Shown piece by piece: positions 1 to 6,910 of a stretch of DNA of 10,451 nucleotides. The number at the start of each line of letters is the position of its first letter. Position 1 is the first letter of the stretch. The notes beneath the pieces were generated by a model. The model made no database searches, was not told the origin of the DNA, and was given only the letters and a program-made list of their open reading frames with translations. This DNA is from JAWVZU01 sp033722075 (GTDB lineage Bacteria > Pseudomonadota > Gammaproteobacteria > Xanthomonadales > SZUA-38): NCBI GenBank assembly GCA_033722075.1, contig JAWVZU010000134.1, positions 1-10,451 on the forward strand, read 5' to 3'. A program made the translations under genes and the position numbers.

Positions 1-48
1 GGCGGCGATGTCGGGCATCGCGGAGGTGATGGGCTGATCGATTTTCAC
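1..48 (-). CDS. Possible N-terminus of an unidentified gene, cut by the left edge
   Basis: A GTG at 48..46 opens a minus-strand frame that stays open to the window edge and gives 16 residues, MKIDQPITSAMPDIAA. A purine-rich AAAGG lies just upstream, closer than usual (two bases from the GTG), and a plausible promoter lies at 76-104. It points the same way as all other genes here. Sixteen residues are too few to name a family, and I do not recognise it. The case rests on the position after a promoter-like sequence and on the start and Shine-Dalgarno pair, so it may be chance; the left-hand flanking sequence would decide. Confidence 0.35.
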   Translation of the reverse strand, partial: MKIDQPITSAMPDIAA

Positions 49-186
49 GGCCTTTCGTCCAGTTCAGTCATTAAAATGATGGCGTTACACGTGCCGTTTG
101 GCAACTGAGGGGGATTCGATCCGAATTCAACCCGGCGTCACGCCTTCGATGTCCGTCATGATCACCATGGAGACGTCGCGGGCACG
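49..186. other. Intergenic region downstream of the BNR gene
   Basis: These 138 bases separate the stop of the BNR propeller gene from the putative left-edge gene. They hold the candidate promoter described separately and some small inverted repeats: GGCG-TCA-CGCC at 134-144, ATTCG-ATC-CGAAT at 114-126 and TCATT-AA-AATGA at 68-79. None is followed by a T-run on the minus strand, so I see no convincing intrinsic terminator for the gene at 187-3330. No credible coding sequence is present. Confidence 0.6.
76..104 (-). promoter_or_regulatory. Candidate sigma70 promoter for the left-edge gene
   Basis: On the minus strand TTGCCA (104..99; five of six matches to TTGACA) is followed, after exactly 17 bases, by CATCAT (81..76; four of six matches to TATAAT). 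The predicted start of transcription would be about 20 bases before the GTG at 48. A short inverted repeat, TCATT-AA-AATGA, spans 68-79 and overlaps the -10 region. This AT-richer patch stands out from its GC-rich surroundings. It is a consensus match only. Confidence 0.35.
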
Positions 187-3100
187 TCAAAGAGCGCTTC
201 CCAGGATGTTCACGAACTCACCGAACACCGGCCCACGGAGAAACGCCGGACCCGCGGAGGTTCCCATGCCGTTTTCCCGGTCCCAGGCTTCTCGGTCGGT
301 GACCTTGATCGGCTCCAGCCCCTCCCGCTCGAGGATCTCGTTGATCTTGCCGAGGGAGGCGAGCAATTCGTCCCCGTGGATGCGCGCTTCTTCCAATTCC
401 GCCAACAGTTCTTCCTTCCGTCGCTGCTGGGTCGCCGTGGGCCGACCATCGTAGCCGCTCACGTGGCCGTACAAGGTGCCGAGGTGCTCGCGCAGTTTCA
501 TTTCACCGGACAACGGCCCGGCTTCGCTCGTCGCTACGAGCGTATCGGCAAAGGTCTTCAGATCCTCGGCCAGGCCGGAAGTTCGCCGAGCGTCCCGCCC
601 GGACAATTGGGCAGAACGGTCTTCCAGGGCGGCGGCACTGTCGTTCAGGGACTCGACCAGGTAGGTCAGGTCGTTCAGCATGCCGTACAGTTCCAGGGAC
701 AGCTCCTGCTGCAGCCGCCGGTCCTCCGCGCTGTGCGGCGATCGCGGGTCGGGCACCAGGGCGACCTCCCCTTCCACGGATTGCTTGCCTTTCACCAGTT
801 CGAAGCGGTAGCTGCCCTCCGGCACGCGGGGCCCCAGGAACCCCGGCACGAGGTTGGTCGAGGGCGGAAACTTGGGCGGCTTGAGACGCATCGGCCAGGC
901 GACCCGGTTGATGCCGCGGCGCTTGCCGCCGGGCAACGTCGTGATCAATTCACCGTCCGCGTCATAGATCCGAAGGAGCAGGTCACCGAACATGTGCCGT
1001 TTCTTCAGGTAATAGGAGATCGTGGCCGCCTCCGGTGGATTGACGCCGACGAATTGCTCGTGACCGCCGAATTGCTGCAGCTGCCCGCCACTGACCATCA
1101 CTGCGGGGCGACTCGGGAGCAGCGCCAGATCCGACTCGAGCACCTCGCTGGTCAACGCCCGTACGGGGGTGATGTCGTCGATGATGTAGACGCCGCGCCC
1201 ATGGGTGGCCAGGATCACGTCATGCTCGGTGGGATGGATCACGATGTCGTGGACCGCCACCGGCGGCAGATTTTCCCTGAAACGCGCCCAGTTGGCCCCG
1301 CCGTCCAGGCTGAGAAACAGCCCGAATTCGGTGCCCAGGTAGAGCAGCTCCGGATTGACCGGATCCTGCTTGATCACCCACGCATACCCCCGCACGCTTT
1401 CGGTGTTCAGTGCCCGCCAGTTTTTTCCAAAGTCGTCGGAGCGGAAAACATAGGTGGCGAAACCCCCGGTCCGGTGCCCGTCCAGGGTGACGAACACGGT
1501 CCCCGCTGCGTGCGGACTGGCCTCCACGCGCGAGACCCAGGTGCCATCCGGAGCCTCATCAATGGAAACCTCGCGCCAGTCTTCCCCGCCGTTGCGGGTG
1601 ACATGGATCAGTCCATCGTCGCTTCCTGTCCAGATGACCGCGCCGTCGACCGGCGATTCGGAGATCGTGTAGATGGTCGCATTGTTCTCTGCGGTCGAGT
1701 TGTCGATGGTGAGACCCCCGGAGCTGAGCTGGCGCTGGCGGTTGGGATCGTCGGTGGTCAGATCCGGAGACAGCGTCTGCCAGGATTCGCCCCGATCATC
1801 CGATACGTGCAGGTACTGGGATCCGTAGTAGATGCGCCCGGGCCGATGACTGCTCAGGTGCAGCGGCGTGTTCCAGTTGAAGCGCAGTTCTTCCTCTTCC
1901 TCGCCGGCCACCGGGGCAATCCGCTTGATTTCTCCCAGCGCCCGATCGACCCGCATCAGCTCGCCCCCCTGGTACTCGGAGTAGATCGTGTTGGGATCCT
2001 CGGGGTCGACGAACACCCAGAAACCGTCTCCGAAGCCGACGTTGTCCCAGTCCTTTGCCTGGATACCGCCGGGAGACCGCGACGGGCCGGTCCAGGAGCC
2101 GTTGTCCTGGAGTCCGCCGTAGACGTTGTAGGGCCACTCGGCGTCATGACTGACGTGGTAGAACTGGGATACCGGCAAGGTGCCGACGGAACGCCAGTGG
2201 GTGGCCCGGTCGTGGCTCACGTAAACTCCGCCGTCGGTTCCCAGAACCAGCTCCTGCGGATCGCGTGGATCGATCCAGAGCGCGTGATGATCGGGATGGA
2301 TGGCCACGGAAAAACCGGGGCCGAACATCGAACTGAAGGACTCGCCGCCGTCCGTGCTGACGGTCAGGGTGAACCCGGGCTTGTAGACCCGCTGATGGTC
2401 CTGCGGATCCACGACCAGTTCCGAGAAATAGAACGGCCGCATCTGGATATTGCTGGAATCGCTGCGGCGCTCCCAGCTGGTGCCAAGGTCCTCGGAGCGG
2501 TAGAGGGCCGTATCGTCGGACTCCACCGTGGCATAGATGACGTTGGAGCGGGAGGGGGCTACGGCGACCGCGATGCGACCGAGATCTCCGTCGGGAAGTC
2601 CAGTGCCGAGGCGCTCCCAGCTGGAGCCGCCGTCTATGGAGCGATACAGTCCGCTGCCCGGACCACCCGACTCGAAGTAGTCCGGGTAGCGGCGGAACTC
2701 CCACATCGCCGCGTACAGGATCCGGTCGTTGTTCGGGTCCATGTCGAGGTCGGCGCAACCGGTGCGCTCGTCCACGTGGAGGACCTTCTCCCAGGTCTCT
2801 CCGCCGTCCCGCGTGCGGTACACGCCCCGCTCTTCGTTGTCGCTCCACAGCCGTCCCAGTGCGCAGACGAACACCACGTTCGCGTCATTCGGACTGATCC
2901 GGATGGCGCCGACATGCTCGCTTTCGGCCAGGCCCATGTGGGTCCAGCTCTCTCCCGCGTCGGTGGACTTATAGACGCCGTCACCGATGGAGACGCTGTT
3001 TCGAACCCAGCTTTCGCCCGTACCCACCCAGACCGTAGCGGGTTCGCCCGGGGCAACGTGCACGACGCCTATCGACTGCGCGTGGTCATCGAAGACCGGG

Positions 3101-3330
3101 GTGAAGGTGATCCCGCCGTCGCGCGACTTCCAGACGCCACCGCTGGCGGCCCCGACATAGAGGGTCACCGGGTCACCCGGGACACCGTCGATGCTGGCAA
3201 TCCGACCGCTCATGACCGCCGGACCGATCATCCGCGCCGAAACACCCCCGAAGGTATAGGAATCGACATCGACTGCCATTGCCGGCGCGGAAAGCAACCC
3301 GGCCGCACAGAGCAACCCGTTGAAGTTCAT
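187..3330 (-). CDS. Exported BNR/Asp-box (VPS10/sortilin-like) beta-propeller protein
   Basis: This 1047-residue exported protein has a predicted signal peptide (residues 1-19, ending AMA, followed by VDVDSY), so it should act in the periplasm or outside the cell. Eleven Asp-box motifs of the S/T-x-D-x-G-x-x-W/F type are visible, starting near residues 69, 122, 173, 231, 279, 325, 372, 510, 578, 631 and 674. They mark consecutive propeller blades, as in the large bacterial 'sortilin/VPS10-like glycosyl hydrolase' family, whose conserved GASGGVWKS-like and GPGSGLYRS-like blocks are also present. Residues about 745-860 look like a beta-sandwich linker and about 865-1005 form a charged helical region. 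No catalytic residues can be assigned; the 'glycosyl hydrolase' label of such proteins comes from the fold, and a binding or scaffolding role is equally possible. The start is supported by a signal peptide and a GGGGGAG ribosome site four bases upstream. It follows a LolA-like gene by 48 bases. Confidence 0.9.
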   Translation of the reverse strand: MNFNGLLCAAGLLSAPAMAVDVDSYTFGGVSARMIGPAVMSGRIASIDGVPGDPVTLYVGAASGGVWKSRDGGITFTPVFDDHAQSIGVVHVAPGEPATVWVGTGESWVRNSVSIGDGVYKSTDAGESWTHMGLAESEHVGAIRISPNDANVVFVCALGRLWSDNEERGVYRTRDGGETWEKVLHVDERTGCADLDMDPNNDRILYAAMWEFRRYPDYFESGGPGSGLYRSIDGGSSWERLGTGLPDGDLGRIAVAVAPSRSNVIYATVESDDTALYRSEDLGTSWERRSDSSNIQMRPFYFSELVVDPQDHQRVYKPGFTLTVSTDGGESFSSMFGPGFSVAIHPDHHALWIDPRDPQELVLGTDGGVYVSHDRATHWRSVGTLPVSQFYHVSHDAEWPYNVYGGLQDNGSWTGPSRSPGGIQAKDWDNVGFGDGFWVFVDPEDPNTIYSEYQGGELMRVDRALGEIKRIAPVAGEEEEELRFNWNTPLHLSSHRPGRIYYGSQYLHVSDDRGESWQTLSPDLTTDDPNRQRQLSSGGLTIDNSTAENNATIYTISESPVDGAVIWTGSDDGLIHVTRNGGEDWREVSIDEAPDGTWVSRVEASPHAAGTVFVTLDGHRTGGFATYVFRSDDFGKNWRALNTESVRGYAWVIKQDPVNPELLYLGTEFGLFLSLDGGANWARFRENLPPVAVHDIVIHPTEHDVILATHGRGVYIIDDITPVRALTSEVLESDLALLPSRPAVMVSGGQLQQFGGHEQFVGVNPPEAATISYYLKKRHMFGDLLLRIYDADGELITTLPGGKRRGINRVAWPMRLKPPKFPPSTNLVPGFLGPRVPEGSYRFELVKGKQSVEGEVALVPDPRSPHSAEDRRLQQELSLELYGMLNDLTYLVESLNDSAAALEDRSAQLSGRDARRTSGLAEDLKTFADTLVATSEAGPLSGEMKLREHLGTLYGHVSGYDGRPTATQQRRKEELLAELEEARIHGDELLASLGKINEILEREGLEPIKVTDREAWDRENGMGTSAGPAFLRGPVFGEFVNILGSAL

Positions 3331-3351
3331 GACTCTCCCCCAAGGTGAGAC

Positions 3352-3370
3352 GGGCCGCGACCCGCGGCCC
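3352..3370 (-). other. Perfect GC stem-loop between the two exported-protein genes
   Basis: GGGCCGCG and its exact reverse complement CGCGGCCC flank a three-base loop, giving an eight-base-pair all-GC hairpin. It begins nine bases after the stop codon of the LolA-like gene and ends about 21 bases before the ATG of the BNR gene. No U-run follows on the minus strand, so it is not a classic intrinsic terminator. It could protect the 3' end of the upstream message, weaken expression of the second gene, or do nothing. Confidence 0.5.
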
Positions 3371-3378
3371 CGTGGTAC

Positions 3379-4116
3379 CTATTCGCCGCTCGTCACCGCT
3401 TCCGGCATGTCGAACCGCGCATCATCGACGTCGGCGTTCAGTTCGACGTTCTCGATGGTCAGCTGCTGGGTCATGGGCAGCCCTTCGAACTGCATCTCCA
3501 TGGAGTGCGGCATGATCACGTCGCCGACTTCCTTGTAATCCCCGATGGTGGTGTGGACGATGACCTCGTTGCCCTGACGTTCCGTCTTGGCCGTGGTCTT
3601 GATCTCCAGGAAGTACTCCTGGTCCAGGAAGATGGTGTTCTCGTCACCATTGGCCTTGGTCACATCCAACCGGTAGGTCGGCGTCCCCTCGACATCTTCG
3701 GTTCCGACCAGTTCCACACTGTGACCCTTCTCCTCCCAGTCCACGAGGATGCCGTCGAAATCGGCCATTTCCTTGATGTCCTTCAACTGGTCATCCGCCA
3801 TCGCCTCGGGTTCCGTCTTGCCCATGAAAGGCATCACGTACCAGCCGGTTTCGCCGTCAAAGGCCTGGACCCCGGTCATGCCCTGGACGTCGAACTCCAT
3901 GCGCACCTTGTCGGGACGCTTGAACCACAGCCGGAACGGCGCCTCGATGCCACCGCCCATCAACATCCTGCCGGTCATGTGGGCGCTGTCGATAGACTTC
4001 CATGCCTCGTACCCGCCCCTTGCCTCGATGTTCTGGTCGAGAATCTCGTCTAGCGTCGGCTCGGCCTGGACCGCACCGGCGGCCAGTACGAGCAACAGCA
4101 ACAGCATTCGCTTCAT
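3379..4116 (-). CDS. Exported LolA-fold protein (outer-membrane lipoprotein-sorting-like)
   Basis: This 245-residue precursor has a textbook signal peptide: MKRM, a leucine-rich core, then AVQA before EPTLDEILDQ at about residue 19. There is no lipobox cysteine, so a soluble periplasmic protein is expected. The mature part has the layout of LolA/LolB-fold 'outer membrane lipoprotein-sorting' proteins: an N-terminal helix with ARGGYEAWKSI (32-42), then alternating strands with WFKRPDKVRMEF (64-75), an AFDGETGW turn (85-92), TIFLDQEYFLE (161-171) and IMPHSMEMQF (201-210). Such proteins bind lipid-like ligands; the ligand here is unknown, and this is not LolA itself. The mature protein is visibly acidic. 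I chose the ATG at 4116 for its signal peptide and a GGAG 11 bases upstream; an upstream extension to 4269 lacks any such features. It probably shares a transcript with the BNR propeller gene 48 bases downstream. Confidence 0.85.
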   Translation of the reverse strand: MKRMLLLLLVLAAGAVQAEPTLDEILDQNIEARGGYEAWKSIDSAHMTGRMLMGGGIEAPFRLWFKRPDKVRMEFDVQGMTGVQAFDGETGWYVMPFMGKTEPEAMADDQLKDIKEMADFDGILVDWEEKGHSVELVGTEDVEGTPTYRLDVTKANGDENTIFLDQEYFLEIKTTAKTERQGNEVIVHTTIGDYKEVGDVIMPHSMEMQFEGLPMTQQLTIENVELNADVDDARFDMPEAVTSGE

Positions 4117-4157
4117 GGGTTGTTCCACTCCAGGTTGGTGCTTGGATTCAGGCGGCG

Positions 4158-4166
4158 ATGGTAGCA
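4158..4166 (-). promoter_or_regulatory. Weak extended -10 promoter candidate for the LolA-like/BNR pair
   Basis: In the 70-base gap between the synthase-like gene and the LolA-like gene, the minus strand reads TGC-TACCAT (4166..4158), an extended -10 arrangement with four of six matches to TATAAT. No good -35 hexamer lies at the expected distance. The predicted leader is about 35 bases. The gap has no convincing terminator, so read-through from the upstream operon is just as possible. Confidence 0.2.
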
Positions 4167-4186
4167 CGCGCCTCTCGGATTCGGGT

Positions 4187-4984
4187 CTACCCATGGTCAT
4201 GCCCGAGCGCCATCGACCGGGTCCCCCGGGCCGCCCGCCAGGCCGCCCAGAGCTTGGGGATCGCCCCACACTCGCGCCCGCCCCGACTCACGGCCCGGAC
4301 CCGCCGCTGAAGGACCGCCCGGTAGATCCAGCTGTGGGCGCCGGCGACCGCCTGCGGCGCCCGCTCGGTCCGCGCTTCCGCAAGCGCGGAAACGACCCGC
4401 CCATGCGCCCGATCCGACTCGGTAAGGTCCTGGCGCGTGACCTGCAGTTCGGCACTGATGTCCAGCGGGAGGAATGCCCTGCCCTTGCGGACAAGCGCCG
4501 CCAGCCCCAGCAGCAGGTCCATGCTCACGACATCCGCCCAGACGTCTTGCAGCAATGCCTGATCTGCTTCGAAAAGGCGGCGTTCCACGGTGGCGACGGA
4601 CCCGGCAACCCCGTCCACGAAGGTCTCGATCTCTTCCCAGCTGGCGCAGCTCTCGAGCTGCAGCAACTGGGCGACCGAGACGAGCCCTGCGTCGATGTCA
4701 TCGGCAGCAAAGTCGGCCCGGGCCGCCAGCTGCTGGGTCAGCGGATGGCGCGGGCATTGCTCGCTGAGGCGTTGCCATTCCTCGCGCCACCAGCCCAGGC
4801 GTGCCAGAGCGACCTCCGGGTCAGCCGCGCCGTAGATCGGATCGCGCAACTCGAACCAGGTGCCCATTAGGGCACGGAAATCCTTTCGTGCTGCGGACGG
4901 GACGAACGCCTCGACAACGAGGAGGTCCGGATCGTGGCGCTTGAGCTGTTCTTCCAGGTAATAGGCGGCGGTCGCTTCAGACAT
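4187..4984 (-). CDS. Degenerate squalene/phytoene synthase-like protein
   Basis: This 265-residue protein carries landmarks of the all-helical squalene/phytoene synthase superfamily: an N-terminal segment ending in RKDFRALMGTWFELRDP (33-49), the block ALARLGWWREEW (59-70) followed by HPLTQQL (80-86), a helix like the family's 'AGxVG' region (about 118-135), and GRAFLPLD (168-175) where the family has a GRxYLP block. The two Asp-rich motifs (DxxxD type) that bind Mg-diphosphate are not recognisable: the first position reads ELRDPIYG, and the second lacks the DxxxD spacing. Similar divergent members include the mitochondrial assembly factor NDUFAF6, so a non-enzymatic role is plausible, but I cannot say which. 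The C-terminus (about 225-265) is basic and ends GHDHG. Its ATG at 4984 overlaps the rmuC stop by eight bases, with AAGG six bases upstream, which suggests translational coupling; a longer start inside rmuC is less likely. Confidence 0.7.
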   Translation of the reverse strand: MSEATAAYYLEEQLKRHDPDLLVVEAFVPSAARKDFRALMGTWFELRDPIYGAADPEVALARLGWWREEWQRLSEQCPRHPLTQQLAARADFAADDIDAGLVSVAQLLQLESCASWEEIETFVDGVAGSVATVERRLFEADQALLQDVWADVVSMDLLLGLAALVRKGRAFLPLDISAELQVTRQDLTESDRAHGRVVSALAEARTERAPQAVAGAHSWIYRAVLQRRVRAVSRGGRECGAIPKLWAAWRAARGTRSMALGHDHG

Positions 4985-6251
4985 CCCTGACCTTGCGTTC
5001 GATCTCGCCCGGCGTTTCGATCTCCTTGCTCGCCGCAACGCCCATTTCCGACAATTTCAGGGCCGAGGGCAGCACCTGGCGCTGGAGCGAGCCCACGGTC
5101 TTGTTGAAGTGGTCCACGGTCGCCGCCAGGGACCGGCCCAACCGGCCATAGTGCTCGGAAAAGGTGCCGACCCGTCGATAGAAATCCTCGGCGAGGCTGC
5201 GAATTTCCTCGGCGTTGCGGATCAGGTCCACCTGCCGCCAGCTGAACGCGACGGCCCGCAGCAACGCCACCAGGCTGGTCGGAGATGCAAGAATCACCTT
5301 CTGGCGCAGCGCATCCTCGAGCAGGCGCGCGTCCTGGTCCAGGGCCGCGGCCAGGAATTGTTCGCCGGGCACGAACAGAACGACGAAGTCCGGGGAAGAC
5401 TTGAACTGCTCCCAGTAGGCCTTGTCGGCCAGCTGCTTGACCCGCGCCCGGACATTCCGTGCGTGGGCCGCAAGCGCCCGCTCGCGCCCCTGCTCGTCGC
5501 TCGCCTCATGGGCGGTGAGATAGGCATCGAGCGGCGTCTTCACGTCCACCACGATGTCGCGCTCGTCGGGCAGGTGGATGACCATGTCCGGCCGGAGCGC
5601 TCCGTCGGAACCGGCCACGTGGACCTGCTCCGAAAAGTCGCAATGTTCGATCATGCCGACCATCTCCACCAGCCGGCGCAGACTCAGCTCGCCCCATTGA
5701 CCGCGCACCTCCGGACGCCGCAGCGCCTGGACCAGGTTGCCGGTCTCGCGGCGCAGCTCCCGGTGATCCTCCGCCATGAGCTTCAGGTGCTGCTCCAGGG
5801 CCCCGAAGGCCTCCTTGCGCTCCTTCTCCATGGACTGGACCTGACGTTCGGTCTTCTCCAGGGCCTGGGCGATCGGCTGGACGAGATTCTGGATCGCCTG
5901 CTGGCGAGCCTTGAGATCGGATGCGGCCTCGCTGCGGTGCAGCTTGAAGCGGTCTTCCGCGAGCTGCAGGAACGCCTTGCTGCTGCGATCCAGCACCCGG
6001 TCCGAAAGCAGACTGAAGCTCTCCTCAAGGCGTTCCCTGGCTTCGGCAAAGGCCCGCTCGCGCTCTTCCGCGATGCGCCGCTCGCCGGCCAGCTCGGCTT
6101 CTAGAGCCCCGAACTGCCGCTCGTAAAACGCGGCGCGGCGCAGCGAGATGACGTACGCCACGACCCCGGTGACGACGGAACCGAGCAGCAGCCCGCCCAG
6201 AACGCCGACCAGCAGCGGCGAGTCGGCCAGCAGTGTCTCCAGGCCCGTCAC
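4977..6251 (-). CDS. rmuC: DNA recombination protein RmuC
   Basis: A 424-residue RmuC family protein, thought to limit inversions and rearrangements at short inverted repeats, probably as a nuclease. The visible order fits the family: a transmembrane anchor at about residues 12-36 (LLVGVLGGLLLGSVVTGVVA), a long charged coiled coil at about 42-170, then the conserved core from VRGQWGELSLRRLVE (182-196) through GMIEHCDF (199-206) to RPDMVIHLP (220-228) and DIVVDVKTPLDAY (232-244). The last two blocks supply the Asp and Asp-x-Lys of a PD-(D/E)xK-like site. FVVLFVPGEQFLAAAL (289-304) and LASPTSLVALLRAVAFSWRQ (321-340) are also family signatures. The start is a GTG in a GTGA overlap with the mupP stop, backed by GGAGG seven bases upstream; a longer reading to 6296 would extend into mupP without support. 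Confidence 0.93.
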   Translation of the reverse strand: MTGLETLLADSPLLVGVLGGLLLGSVVTGVVAYVISLRRAAFYERQFGALEAELAGERRIAEERERAFAEARERLEESFSLLSDRVLDRSSKAFLQLAEDRFKLHRSEAASDLKARQQAIQNLVQPIAQALEKTERQVQSMEKERKEAFGALEQHLKLMAEDHRELRRETGNLVQALRRPEVRGQWGELSLRRLVEMVGMIEHCDFSEQVHVAGSDGALRPDMVIHLPDERDIVVDVKTPLDAYLTAHEASDEQGRERALAAHARNVRARVKQLADKAYWEQFKSSPDFVVLFVPGEQFLAAALDQDARLLEDALRQKVILASPTSLVALLRAVAFSWRQVDLIRNAEEIRSLAEDFYRRVGTFSEHYGRLGRSLAATVDHFNKTVGSLQRQVLPSALKLSEMGVAASKEIETPGEIERKVRDV

Positions 6252-6910
6252 GCGATGGCCTCCAGGCGTTCCAGCAGCGCGCCGGGATCGCTGCATTCCC
6301 AGTCGGCGCCCCAGGCAGAAGGTTCCTCGCCGGGGAGAATGTAACCCCAGAGGGCGATCGCAGTGGTCATGCCGGCGGCGCGACCGGAGATCACGTCCCG
6401 CTCGTCATCACCGACATACAGGCAAGCCTGCGGTGCGGTCCCGCAGGCCGCCGCGGCGTGGATCAATGGCAGCGGATGGGGCTTGCGCTCGGGAAGCGTG
6501 TCACCGCCGACGAGTACGGCGGAACGGGACAGCAGCCCCAGGGCATCCAGCAGCGGCCGGGCAAGCCATTCGGGCTTGTTGGTCACCACGCCCCAGCGCT
6601 GCTCGCCGCCGTCGAACGCGGTCAGTACCGCCTCCATTCCCGGAAAGAGCCGGCTCCGATCGGCCACCTGCTCCCGGTAGACCTCCAGGAAACGCTGATG
6701 CCTGCGCGCCGCATGCTGCTCGTCCCTCGCCGGCGGCATCCCGGCGTCCAGCACGCCCAGGGCTCCCCGGGACACGTAGTTGCGCAGGGCCTCCACCGGG
6801 ACCGGGTCGAGTCCCTCCTCGGCTCTCACCGCATTACACGCGCCGGCCATGTCGGGTGCGGTGTCCACCAGCGTCCCGTCGAGATCGAGCAGCAACAGGC
6901 GAAACCCCAT
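6248..6910 (-). CDS. mupP: HAD phosphatase, probably MurNAc-6-phosphate phosphatase (MupP), often annotated Gph
   Basis: A 220-residue cytoplasmic HAD-family phosphatase. Motif I is DLDGTLVDT (9-17; nucleophile D9, acid/base D11), motif II is VVTNK (108-112; T110), motif III is the Lys in ERKPHP (K143), and motif IV is VGDDERD (166-172). The helical cap follows motif I. Automatic annotation would say phosphoglycolate phosphatase. I prefer MupP, which dephosphorylates N-acetylmuramic acid 6-phosphate in the peptidoglycan-recycling route that feeds UDP-MurNAc synthesis and gives intrinsic fosfomycin tolerance. The reasons are position directly after ubiG, as in Pseudomonas, and the tail WGY-I-x-P-x-x-x-P-x-x-WGAD (188-203), which resembles Pseudomonas MupP as I remember it. 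The start ATG shares one base with the ubiG stop (TGATG), with AGAGGTGG upstream. Substrate assignment is inference; phosphoglycolate remains possible. Confidence 0.85.
   Translation of the reverse strand: MGFRLLLLDLDGTLVDTAPDMAGACNAVRAEEGLDPVPVEALRNYVSRGALGVLDAGMPPARDEQHAARRHQRFLEVYREQVADRSRLFPGMEAVLTAFDGGEQRWGVVTNKPEWLARPLLDALGLLSRSAVLVGGDTLPERKPHPLPLIHAAAACGTAPQACLYVGDDERDVISGRAAGMTTAIALWGYILPGEEPSAWGADWECSDPGALLERLEAIA
6259..6263 (-). promoter_or_regulatory. Ribosome binding site fixing the GTG start of rmuC
   Basis: GGAGG on the minus strand lies inside the last codons of mupP, seven bases before the GTG at 6251. Together with the GTGA stop/start overlap it decides in favour of this non-ATG start and suggests that rmuC translation is coupled to mupP. 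Confidence 0.75.

Noticed and set aside
1..108. Plus-strand frame open from the left edge to a stop at 106-108
   Set aside because: About 35 codons without a recognisable motif. The region also holds minus-strand promoter-like and start-like sequence. It could be the end of a plus-strand gene but nothing supports it.
112..144. Inverted repeats ATTCG-ATC-CGAAT and GGCG-TCA-CGCC as a terminator for the BNR gene
   Set aside because: Stems of four or five base pairs without a following U-run on the transcribed strand; too weak to call a terminator.
376..3348. A 990-codon open frame on the plus strand, antisense to the BNR propeller gene
   Set aside because: It mirrors the BNR gene almost end to end. 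In GC-rich genes, codon bias suppresses stop codons in the opposite strand. Its translation shows no domain, signal peptide or family motif, while the minus strand shows eleven Asp-boxes and a signal peptide.
4117..4269. Upstream extension of the LolA-like gene to 4269
   Set aside because: The extra 51 residues are Pro/Gly/Arg-rich, would bury the signal peptide internally and overlap the synthase-like gene. The ATG at 4116 gives a normal signal peptide.
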